This document shows positions 35,761-46,309 of a stretch of 64,000 bases of DNA, in pieces; positions within the stretch are counted from its first letter, which is position 1, and every line of letters starts with the position of its first letter. This stretch comes from Mallotus nudiflorus (Eukaryota; Streptophyta; Magnoliopsida; Malpighiales; Euphorbiaceae): contig CANTUR010001452.1 in assembly GCA_947683625.1 (NCBI GenBank), forward strand, positions 310,001-374,000, read 5' to 3'. Below the pieces are notes generated by a model. The model was given only the letters and a program-made list of their open reading frames with translations. It ran no database searches and was not told the DNA's origin. The position numbers and the translations under genes were made by a program.

Positions 35761-37092
35761 TGGACCAAGCCCGTCGGATCCCTCTAGTGGAGCGCACTAA
35801 GTGTGAGTTGCTATTTTATATATATATGCTTAGGATGCATGATTTAGAAATGCATGTTTTATTTTGATTAAATATGCATAAATAATTTGATTATTACTTA
35901 AGTTTATATTTAGTTTATTTTGGTTTATTTTTGGTATATATTAAATTATATGCATGTTTTGTTAATAAATTATATTTAAAATGTTTTTAAATATATTTCT
36001 AGCTTAATTTATAATTTGATTGGATTCAATTGACGTATATATACTCGAAATATACCTGGTTTACTTTTGGTATATTTCCAGTATATATATGGTTTATGTT
36101 GCTATTTTATTTAAGTTCATGCATCATTTATTTTTTGTGAATGAATGTTTTACATTTATTAATGAAGGATATCAATAGAACGTGCTACCTAGTGGGCAGC
36201 ACTAGGACCGACTACGTACCGGTGCGCTTATAGCATTTAGGCTATATTACTAACTATTTGTGGATATTGATTGGTTATGATTATTTGATGTGTGAGATAT
36301 GGTTTGGAGGTGTGATTGCTGGAGCTCGGTTGACCAAGTGTCTCGGGGCCAATCACACTGGCAGTTAGACTGCTGGAGCTTGGTTGACTTAGTGTCTCGG
36401 GGCCAGTCTACTGTCTAAATGGATTAAGTGGATATAATTGGATTAAGTGAGCCTGTATGGCTAGAGTGTTGTCTAACACTGATTGAGGTTATGATATTAT
36501 AGGGTTCTATTTGATCCTTCATAAATGCTGAATTTCAGTAAAATAAATATAAAATGATTTTATTGCATCTGTGTGTATTGCATGTATATATACATATTAG
36601 ATATATATACTGTTGACTGTATGCATTGTCATTTAGTATGCATGTATATATATTATAGTAATTCACTCAGTGAGGTCTGACTCCCCTCTGTTGACTATTT
36701 TTCAGGAGAGTCATCTTTTTCAGACCTCAGTAGCAGGCCTGTACGCCGGATTTCTTCCGCCCCACGTTCTTTATGTAAACTGCTTATCTGAGTCTTGAGT
36801 TTATTTTATCTAGACACTGCAGTAGTCATTAATATTTAAAGAGATATTGTATTATATATTTGAACTGGATTTGTATTAAAAGATTTATATATATGAAATG
36901 ATGAGGATTTGATTTAAATTCAGTTGGTGCATATGTTAATATTATATTTATGATTTTTATTTCCGCTGCATTATATACTGTTTTTATTATTATTGCATAT
37001 TTTATTTTATTTTTAGGCTTGCTACGGGTTCCAGATTCGAAAGAATTTCCGTTCCCTAGCGCCGGTCATGGTCCCTGTTTTGGGTCGTGACA

Positions 37093-37097
37093 TTTTA
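37093..37097. repeat. Target site duplication TTTTA, right copy
   Basis: Exact partner of the repeat at 33982-33986. Confidence 0.8.
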
Positions 37098-37166
37098 CCA
37101 TTGAGATGTACTGTTTGGTTTAAAAGGAAAAATGGATTGTCTTGTATTATTTGAATATTGTCTATT

Positions 37167-37175
37167 TTAAAAGAA
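37167..37175. repeat. Nine-base target site duplication TTAAAAGAA, left copy
   Basis: Identical to 38984-38992 on the other side of the element. Nine-base duplications are the mark of Mutator-superfamily insertion. Confidence 0.85.
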
Positions 37176-38983
37176 GGGTATATTATGATTATGCCCCTGA
37201 GATTTAATCAAACTAACTACTTCATTCAGCATTTGAAAAAGTTAATTAAATACCTTCTAACATTTTACACCGTGAACTTTATTAGATTTCTTCCTTATAA
37301 TCTGTTAAGTTGAGCTGAAATTACTAATTTGTCCATTATATGTTTTAATATTTGTTTTATTTATATGACTTGAGTTGCATTATCAAGGCATCCATTTTTA
37401 TTTTTTTTAATATTTGTATTTTTAATTATATTATCAACAAAATTAATTAATAATAAATTTAAAATTATTTATCAAATTTAAGAAAAATTTAATTTTACTA
37501 AAAATTAAAATTATTATAAATCATAAACAAAATTAAGACATCCATTTTTTTTTATATTCTGCAGTATTTATATTTGTATTAATATTTTTTATTTATTTTT
37601 TTTACATATTATTAATATTAATATTTTTACTTATTTTAAAAAAAAAAACGAATCAATAAAATTTTTGAATTTTTATTAACTTTGTACCAAAATCCAAGAG
37701 TTATTTTTTTTTTTACATATTATTAGTATTTTTATTTTTATTTATTTTATCAATAAAAATTAATTAATAAATTTTTTAGACACCAATAATTAATAAAATT
37801 AGTTATACTTAATATAAGTTGAATTTTAATCATAAATCAAAATTATTTTTTTTAAAAGGAAGAAATAAAAAATGCATCTCATTCACCCCATCACTATTGT
37901 CTCATTCACCCCATCACTATTGTCTCATTCACCACCATCACTGTCACTTGCAAAAATCTGTTGCTTGACGCCTCCAAGCAATTTGCCCAATCCTCACCTG
38001 CTTCTTCTCGCAAAGTTGAATCTCCGCTGGCTGTTACAACTCTTGTCGGCCCTTTGCAGGCCTCTACTTGCTCCCCTTCTTCAGTTACGTCATAAAGCAG
38101 CGAAACTGCTACTTTCTCCCTTGTCGGCGACATGATAGAGAAGAGAAGAGATGAGATGGAGAAAACAATGGCAGCAACCACCGCCGCCACTTCCTCGATC
38201 GCCGTCAAATATTTGGGTTTGGTTAATATCAGTTCTGATTTTAATTGGTGCTAGGTTTGTGATTTTGGTGCTGGATTTGTGATTTTGTTTTTAGTTTATC
38301 AATGTAATTTTGGGTGTTGGATTTGTGATTTTGGTTTTGGTTTATCAACCGTTTATCAATTTGTTCTTCTTTTTCTTCCTCAGTTTTGGTTTTGGATAAA
38401 TATTTAATTGTGTTAATAATCTGAAAATAGTGTAAAGTAGAGGCATGTCTTCTTCTTCTTCTTCATGACAGTGCAAAGAAGAGAACAGTGGTGTCGATTT
38501 TATGGTGTTAGTGAGAAGAAAAAAGAAGAGAATGGTGGTATTGATTTGTAGCAGAGTGGTGGTGATGGTGTCGCTTTGTCAGAAAATGGTGGTGATGGTG
38601 TTGCGTTTTGGCAAAGGAGTGGTTGTGGTTTGCGGTCTTAATGAGTGGGTGAAGGAGAGGAGAGGGTACAGATGAGAAGTGATGAAGTTTTAAGGGGTTA
38701 AAATGATATTTTCTTCTTAATCAAATTTGCATTTTAGTCACTGAACTATATATACATATTAATCACTCCAAATTCTTAATCAAGGGTAATTTTATAATTT
38801 TTATAATTATTAACACTTTTGACCATTGTTTATTCTTTTGACTAACAAAATTTTCTTAAATTACTTAACGAAAGGGGTAAATAATTCACGGTGTCAAATG
38901 TCATGGGTATTTAATTTACTTTTACAAATGCTGGACGAAGTAGTTAATTTGACCAAAAATTAAGGAGTAATTATAATTTACCC
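37176..38983. mobile_element. Non-autonomous Mutator-like element (1808 bp) with gene-like insert
   Basis: Terminal inverted repeats of about 130 bp: left 37176-37305 (GGGTATATTATGATTATGCC..., AACTACTTCATTCAGCATTTG) matches the complement of right 38855-38983 (...CAAATGCTGGACGAAGTAGTT, ending ATAATTTACCC). It is flanked by a perfect 9-bp duplication TTAAAAGAA. There is no transposase. The interior contains a GC-rich part (about 37870-38215) with overlapping open frames on both strands, and G-rich repeats (GGTGGTGATGGTGTxG, 38560-38610) that partly mirror the CACCATCACT runs at 37900-37945. This could be a captured gene fragment, as in Pack-MULEs. Confidence 0.8.
37872..38215. other. GC-rich gene-like insert in the Mutator-like element
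   Basis: An 87-codon plus frame (37872-38135; Leu/Pro/Ser-rich) and a 100-codon minus frame (38208-37906; Ala/Val/Glu) overlap. GC content is clearly above the AT-rich surroundings. The plus frame begins after two exact direct repeats of CATTCACCCCATCACTATTG, so its N-terminus is repetitive. Neither product resembles a family I know. It is most likely a fragment of host sequence acquired by the element. Confidence 0.4.
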
Positions 38984-38992
38984 TTAAAAGAA
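38984..38992. repeat. Nine-base target site duplication TTAAAAGAA, right copy
   Basis: Exact partner of the repeat at 37167-37175. Confidence 0.85.
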
Positions 38993-39619
38993 AGAAAAAA
39001 GTAAGGATGTAATTGAGTCAAGCCAATCTTTAACTAGTTTAAGCTTGGTTTGTTTGTAATCGAATCAAGCTTGCTATATCACTTAATGTTTGCGAGTTTA
39101 AACAAATCTAAAAAAAATTTAAAATAATACAAATTATAAGTTAAATACATTAAAAATTAAAAGTAAATTATTTACTAAATAAATTATAATATACTTAATA
39201 AAAATTATAATGTTATTTAAATAATATATTTTTTAAAATATTTTTTACAATAAAAATTTATATATTATATCTAAAATTAAATTATTAAATATAAAAATTA
39301 AATTATTAAATATTAAAATTACGAGTTCACTAACGAGTTTCTATTCAAATTTGTTCATAAACTTTACAAACCGAGTTTTATATAGTTTGATTTCGACTTA
39401 TTTTTTAAACAAATTTTAATATACGAGGTTGAATGAATTTTTATGAAATCAAATATTAAACTGCTTGCAAGTAAGTCAGCTCACTATTTTCTATTATACC
39501 CATACAAAAAATAATTACAGATGTAGAGACTTTGATTCAAGAAAGATGCAAGAACTTAGCAAATCAGCAATTCCAACTTATATGGAAAAGGCAATCTGAA
39601 TATGAATATTAATTGACAC

Positions 39620-39660
39620 ATATTATATATATATATATATATATATATACACGCGCGCGT
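39620..39660. repeat. (TA)n followed by (CG/GT) alternating run
   Basis: About 26 bp of alternating TA pass straight into ACACGCGCGCGTGT, in the 3' flank of IST1-like copy 1. It is purely a microsatellite of alternating purine-pyrimidine, the kind of sequence that can adopt Z-DNA. The rest of 38993-39823 is AT-rich spacer. Confidence 0.8.
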
Positions 39661-39823
39661 GTAACATTAAATATAACAAATCTTTAAAAAACTAAACAAT
39701 AACAATTATGTACTACATTCTTTCTTTTTCTTTATCATTTTTTTCCTTTTTCTTTTCAATTTTTATGAATACGAAAGAATGCCAAAAATCAATTGTCATT
39801 TTTTTTCTGATTTTTTTCCTTTT

Positions 39824-42398
39824 TTATCTTCTGTTAAGAGCTGCAACACGAGCGGCTAAATCATCATAATCAGGCAGCTTAGGGTGTACATGTCCACTCA
39901 TCATCTCTCTGTCACTTTTGTCATCACCATCTTCTTCCTGTGCAAATCTCCAGCCCAGTTTAGCTGCTGCTTCTTTCTCTGCACCTGCATTGGGCTTTCC
40001 AAACCATCCACCACTTGCATTGCAAAGAAACTTTTGGCGGCCTGGAGGTGGCTTCAATGGTGTTTCAACAAACTCAGTATTTTCCTGAGGCTGAGTTAAT
40101 TTCACTGGTCTCCGCCAGACTGATTTTGGTTTTGGCTTAGCTTCTTTGAGCAAATCATCTCGATGGGTAGTTTCTTCTGGGATGACATTACCATCTGATG
40201 GTGAGGAGTGTTCAATCTTGCTCTCTTCTTTTATTCTTTTTGTTCTGACATAAGGTGGAGGAATGAATTTGTAATAAAAGGGCTTCTTGCTATTAATTTC
40301 ATCCTCCGAAACACTTCCTACTGAACTTGAACTAGCTCGAACACCATCCATGTCAGTGCTGTCTCTCCTGTCAGATGAAAACACCTCATCTTCACTGCTG
40401 TGCCTGATTGGTATATTACTACATTTCTCATCATCATCATCGTCCTTTTTCTTCCACTGGTATCCAGCTGCTTTATCATCAGCATTGCTTAAAGACATGT
40501 CCCTATGTTGGTACTGCTAAAAAGATTAGTCATGATGATCTGCAGAAAAGAATGTTCGAAAAAAAAAAAAACATCAAGGAATGAGCAAAAAAGGCTTTAC
40601 ATACATCTTGAGCAGAAGAAGGTGGTTTCAAGAGTTTCTGTTCCAGAGACTGGGGTTTCCATTCTAGATTGAATTCTGTTGCTATATCATGCATTACCTG
40701 AAGTTTCATCTCCTTTGCTGCAGGTCTTGGCTCCAATGTCTCAACAAACTACAATTGTATATATCAGAAATCTTACTATGTCTGAATTATATATATAGAA
40801 AATGATATCCAGTGTTGGAAAATTTTGATCGGTTTCACCTTTTCATTGACAAAGTCTTCAGGGCAATCTCCGTATCTTTCAGTAAATAGAGTTCTAAGAT
40901 ATCTTAGCTCAGGAAGTTTCCCAATTCTTGCAGCAGCATATTTCAAAGATTGAACAGCTTCTCTACATTCCGCGGGGCATTCTCTGCATTAAGATTTTTT
41001 TTTTTTAAAAAAAGAAAACACTGCAACAAAAGTTGCAAGCAATTATTGAGTCCATAGCTGTCAAATTGTGAATCGAAATTCTCATTTCATGAATTGAAAA
41101 TTGAAAATTTGACTCAAATTGTAAGCGCATATTACAGTTATAATATCAATTAAAATTAATACACATTTATATAAAAATATATTTCTATCAAATATTTCTT
41201 AATGATAATAAAATTATAATAAAAGATAACTAGTTAGATTATATAACCTCTCTATTAATAAAAAAATTCAAAATTTTAGCTAGATGTAAAGAATGCTCAG
41301 GTATATGAGAAATTTATACTTGACGTGATGACAGATACAAAGAGAAGGAGAATGCCCCAGGTATAGATATATATGATTTGATGACTGATACAAAAGAAGG
41401 GGACAGAATAATCAACAACATTAGAATCAAGCCGTTCTCATTTAAACTAAATTTTAAATTTAAATTTTAATATATATAGTCATATTAAATTAGTTATAAA
41501 AATACTGTTATTGTACTGTCCAATTTAAATCTATTAAAATACAATGAATTTTAAATATAGTTTAAATTAAAAAGAGACAAAATTTTCCTTTATATGGAAT
41601 GCGGCAATCTTTTCTCAACTATCATAGAAAAAATTAAAAGTTGAGTGAATATTGGATAGCAGTAAACCTTTGTTTATTCATGAGTGTAAGATTACTGGAT
41701 ATGCATCCACAAAACTGCTCGATGAAATTGTAACAAGCTATCATCTTTTGCTCAACCAGAAGCTCTTCAGCCTTGCAACACCATAAAAAAAAACACACGC
41801 ACACACACAAACACAAACATAAAGAATTGGGTATGTTTATTAGAAAGAAAAAACATGCATGAACAAGAAAAATGGTATATTTATCTGTGTGTGTATATAT
41901 ATATATATTGTCAGGAATGAGGAGGAGGCACATGTGAATCAAATGGTGCAAGATGAAACAAAGGCCATGAAAAGAAAAATGAAAACTTGCTAACAGAAAC
42001 ATGTGATCAGCAAGGTAAAAGAAAAGAGTTTGAACCATAATAATTATAAATTGAAATTCCCACAAAGAAAAGTAGACCACTCATTTTATAAAAGCTCTAT
42101 AAAACTAACCCTGCAATAAGCATTATAATAAGAACCGTCCCTTAGAAGCGTAGCCATAACAATATTCTTCAAGAACTCTGCATTAGAGCAACTGCGCTTC
42201 TTTAACTCATGCACTCGTGTCTCTGTCCTCTTTATCAGCGACTTGCTATATACATTGAATAATAATAATAATCGTGGGTTGATATCACCCAAGAAAATCA
42301 AGAAAGCAAAAACAGAGCACCAGAACAAAGAATATATATAAAAAATGAAACAAATACCATTTTTTATAGTATTTCGATTCAAACAATCCGCAAAACAT
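39824..42398 (-). CDS. IST1-like protein, copy 1 (ESCRT-III-associated), six exons
   Basis: IST1 proteins bind ESCRT-III and regulate the Vps4 ATPase in sorting to multivesicular bodies. Exons: 42398-42358, 42245-42110, 41771-41668, 40983-40839, 40748-40605, 40516-39824, all with GT-AG junctions and consistent phase, giving 420 aa. The IST1 domain (about residues 10-190) starts MFCGLFESKYYKKC and has LVEQKMIACYNFIEQFCGCI and ECPAECREAVQSLKYAAARI. After it is an acidic linker (KKDDDDDEK), then PPPYVRTK and a C-terminal LPDYDDLAARVAALNR, similar to a MIM1 motif that could bind Vps4. Compared with copy 2, about 76 codons are missing in frame just before that motif (after GDDKSD). Intron 3 is 684 bp against 105 bp in copy 2, so it gained sequence. 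Confidence 0.88.
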
Positions 42399-44570
42399 TT
42401 TTTTTTTCTTTTCTTTGATCTCTTGAAATTCTGCAACAAAATTCAAAAAACTCTAAAAGAATAGAAAAAAATATGTTTCTTTTTTTTCTTGGTTTTGTTT
42501 CTTGAGTTTCTTTTAAAGAACTATCAATCAAGAAAACAAGAAGATGAAGTATCAAGAAACACCAAGAATATACATTTCTAAATCCAAGAAGGAACGAAAC
42601 AAAACCCAAAGAAAAAAAAAAAAAAGAAACTCCAAAAAAATTTACAAAAATTGGCCTCGAAGTATTTAGCAACAATAAGCTCATTGGAGATTTTGGATGG
42701 TTCAGAGAGCAAGAGACACAAAAGAGAAAATGGCATATGTTTATGTACACATAATGGAGATGAATTACTGGGATACCCTACTTGGATAATGTTACAAGCC
42801 GCGTCTACAGTGTATTGCTACATCCTAATAATTATTTTTTTAGCCCCTAGTTGGATTTTAGTTTGGTTATATTTAATTAGATTCGGTCAAAAAAAAAATC
42901 TAAATATTGACTAAACTGACGAATGCATTTCTCTAACGTTAATATTTTTTTATTTCAACTAATTAAGAAGAGGGGCTTCGTTCATAAATTTTTTTAGTAT
43001 GTTACCAAAGTTCACTGAGGTCATTAGTTGGCACTTAGCAGGAAATAATTATTTTAGTTTAACATTGTTAATGATGATAAAAAAAAAATGTGATCATTTT
43101 GCATTTAGTATGTCACTAATTAACACCATTACCTAGAAGTAATTTTGGTACAACATTTTAATTAGATGTGTATTTTTGGCTAATAAAATAGTGTAAATGA
43201 AATGAAGAGAATAAAAAAAAAAAGAAAAAAAGTGGCACTTTTTTTCTGGATATATAATGGCATGCCTTACAAATTAGGGGGAAAATTGAATTATGCGAAG
43301 GTTATCATGTAAAAAAAAAAATAAAATCAAACTCTAATTTCCTAAAGTACAGAGATAAGGAAGACAATAATACCTAGCCGCCCATTGAAGACTGGGCTTA
43401 CTTAACGGGTTTGCAAGAAATGTCCGAATATATTACGATAAATGCCCTATATGTATATTCACTTCCCACCCACGAACGCTACTCACAAGAGACAAATAAA
43501 AATTAATAGAAGTTAAAATCATTAAATTAGTTGTTAAAAATTTTTTATTAATTGAAGTGAATTAATCAAAATAAAATTAAAATATTAATAGTTTAAATAA
43601 AAAAAATAATAATATATTTTTTTAAGATAATACATTACAAGGATAAAGATTAAAAAAATAATTAATTTTTTATTTTAAAGAAAATTATCAATTTTATTTT
43701 AAACTTTGAGCTAATTATAAATTGAATTTAAACTATTTTAATTTTATTTGAAGGATCTAATTATATTTTTAAAATTTACTTTTGCATCTCTATAAAATAA
43801 ATTTGACACATATTAAATTTTCTATCCTTATTTTCCTATTAAAAAAAATAAAATATAGAAAAATATTTTTAAATTCTAATTTTTTTTGATATAAATTTAA
43901 AAATTAATTTTTTAAATATTTTTCATACATTTTTAATTTTTCACTAAAAAATCTTAAATTTTTACCATCTTAAAATTTATTTCTCAACTTTTAACCTCAT
44001 ATATAGAATATATAGTGGTCAAACTAGAAAAATATTAGATAAAAAAAAAAAAAACAGAATTTTGATATATTCTGTCTGTTTGTGCGAAATATTTTTCCTT
44101 ATTTTCCATTGTTTAGATTACCTAAGAAAAATAAGTTAAAGAAAAATAATATACTAGTTAAAGTAAAATTATCTCAAAACAAAGAAAAATGAGAAAATAT
44201 TTTTCAATATATTTTCTAATATCTTACCTCCTCATTTATTGTCTTTCATTTTATATTATAAAGTTTTCTCTCATCATTTATTGTCTTTTTTTAGTGTTGC
44301 AATCAAATATAGAGAAATATTTTTTTCTAGAAAATTTTTTTTTGAAGAAAAATATTTTTCAGAGAAAATATTTTTGAAAGATAAAATATTTTTGAAAGAT
44401 AAAATATTTTTTTCAAATAAACGGAGAACAATATAAAAAAAATTAATTTTCCTGAAAAATGTAAAAAAATTAAAAGTTAGAATTTTATTATTATTTATAG
44501 TAATAATTTAAAATACTTACTTTATTAATTATTATGTTTATTAATATTGGTATTCACAAGAATGTGAGGA
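42399..44570. other. 5' flank of IST1-like copy 1 and duplicated downstream spacer, no gene
   Basis: 42399-42900 is the upstream region of copy 1. 42937-43465 is similar to 49465-50060, including GGGCTT(C/T)GTTCATAAATTTTTTAGTATGTT in parts and the GCCCATTGAAGACTGGGC / CTTAACGGGTTTGCA phrase, so it belongs to the duplicated unit. 43466-44570 is AT-rich; at 44340-44415 a GAAAGATAAAATATTTTT unit is repeated. No gene is seen. Confidence 0.6.
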
Positions 44571-44809
44571 CCAGAGGAGTTGGGCAGGCAACCAAGGTGG
44601 ATTTCGCTCATCCCCTGCTCTTGCTGGCTATCATCTAAACATGGGCTTTTCCATTGGTATCGAGATTCGCACTGTTTCGCTTTGTGATTCATTTATCTTA
44701 AACCCCAGTACCGGCATAAGCTTTGCTACTTAGTCCTTGTGCCCTATGGAAGATGATCATGTGACGCAGGCTTGCCGGTTCAAAACGCTGCGTATTGACA
44801 TAACATAAC
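44571..44809 (-). pseudogene. Duplicated METTL22 exon 1 and promoter remnant
   Basis: Matches 31105-31362 in order and orientation: the coding part (AGCGAAATCCACCTTGGTTG is identical on the minus strand), the start area and the upstream AAAACGCTGCGTATTGACA. The region around the start codon and GGAAAAGCCC has base changes and an extra A that break the frame. No other METTL22 exons follow within reach, so this is a truncated copy. It lies between the two IST1-like genes, at the place predicted for a tandem duplication of METTL22 start plus IST1-like gene. Confidence 0.85.
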
Positions 44810-46309
44810 GATTTTTTTTTTTTAACTGGAGAGAGAATACAAGAATGTAATCTTTAACCTAATGCTGTAAAAAGAGTTATACTACGACTTTTCAATCTTG
44901 ATGGTATTTTCTTTTAATTTTTTTAATTGAAGGCATTAATTATTTTTTAAAAATATTATTTGTATTTATTTTAAAGGCTATCATCTAAAAAAATTTTGAT
45001 GATGATGATGACGACGACAATGTAAGATTTGATCTGATAATCACGTGATCATAATATGTCTAGACTTTCTAGATATTTGTGTTCCTCCTATAGTGATAAT
45101 TCAAAAAAATCTTGAAATTAGACAAATTATGGGAGAATTGATCTAGCTCTCAGTGGCTTTCTTGTATTGTTTTAATCAGCAAATAGAAATCAGCCCATCA
45201 TAATATATGCCCAAATCCATCAACATCATCTTCCTAAAAGGAATCCTAGAATTTCTAAGGCGCAGAGTTGATGTCTGAAGCAGCAGAAGCTAACGGCAAA
45301 AGAGAAGAACCGCTCAATGAACTTCTGTGAACCCATTAATCCAACAACGAACTTGAGTATGTCGTTATAGTTGAAGAGCAGACGAGATACTGTGGATGTT
45401 TGGATTTTGAGGCTGAAAATGTGAGTTTCTTGCCTATCACCAAGTAGATCTGCAAATTTGCATAGCAAACTGCACAAAACACTTATCAAAACACACTGAA
45501 ATAACGGTATGACTAAATATCTTTAACTATTATTATTAGATATAGAAACCAGTGGATAGGGGAACAAAGAAAATATAAAATAGGGGATGATTACTGATTT
45601 AAAACCAGCAATCACCCCTTGAAAACGATGATACCGTAGACTGTTGATAGAGAGAAAACGAGAAGAAGCAACGAACAAAGGAAGACTTAATACTCTGTTT
45701 TAAAAGGAGGAGAAAACTGTCTTCAATAATGCAAAGTCACCCTCACAACGCCTCCTATCGGGTGTTTTTCGGCTGCCTCCACCTAAAGGTCTCCTTGCCC
45801 CACATCGTTTGGCCTGGAGCTCGCTTTGCTCAGTCCACTCCATTATGCTCCGTGCCCTTCGCTCCGCTCCCTGGCAGGAGCTCGCTTCAGTTTGCTGCTT
45901 TGCAGCTCTCATCGGACGTTGAAGCATTCGGAAAGGGATAATTTATTGAGCTAAGAGTTCAATTAAGTCCCCTTTCCTTGGATCGAAAAAATAATTGCCC
46001 ATATAGAGACTTTGATTGAAAAATATGCAAGAACTGAGCAATCATAAAACGGAAGCAATTCCAACATGTATGGAAAAGGCAATCTTAATATGAATCTTAA
46101 TTGACATATATTTTATATATGTACCATTGAATATAACAAATCTTTAAAGAACTGAACAATCAGAAAACTAGAAGAAACAATTGACTACATGCATTTTCTT
46201 TTTCCTTTTCTTTTCTTTTTTTTTTTTAAATTTTTTTCCAATTTTTATGAATACTAAAGAATGCTAAGTTCGTTCTATGAATCAGTTGTCATTTTTGTGT
46301 GAATTTTTT
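44810..46309. other. Spacer of duplicated unit 2, with a GC-rich island
   Basis: 45226-45489 (minus) is an 87-codon open frame with no recognised domain. 45725-45945 is a GC-rich island in AT-rich surroundings with open frames on both strands; its origin is unknown. From about 45985 the sequence again matches the 3' flank of IST1-like copy 1 (from about 39515). Little else is recognisable. Confidence 0.5.

Larger units (their letters stand above)
33987..37092 (+). mobile_element. Solo LTR, chromovirus type, plus orientation (3106 bp)
   Basis: It runs TGTAATATCCCG... to ...GGGTCGTGACA between identical TTTTA repeats (33982-33986, 37093-37097), so it is a complete solo LTR. A TATA-like TATATATATA (about 34445) precedes a GC-rich leader patch (34500-34740) that ends in GGTGAGTGTG, resembling a splice donor. 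Other landmarks: stem-loop block (35554-35629), conserved ORF (35527-35760), duplicated GGAGCTCGGTTGAC/GTGTCTCGGGG motif (36310-36413) and the CAGTGAGGTCTGACTCCCC box (36669). It is nearly the mirror image of the minus-oriented solo LTR at 19872-23070. Confidence 0.9.

Noticed and set aside
41634..42080. 148-codon frame overlapping IST1-like copy 1
   Set aside because: It is read-through of exon 3 into introns; only 41771-41668 is exon by splice sites and similarity with copy 2.
44230..44436. Two Phe/Lys/Ile-rich frames
   Set aside because: They arise from repeats of an AAATATTTTT-type unit; low complexity, not a gene.
45226..45489. 87-codon minus frame as a gene
   Set aside because: No family recognised, no splice partners, and no equivalent in the other duplicated unit; kept only as a note in the spacer.
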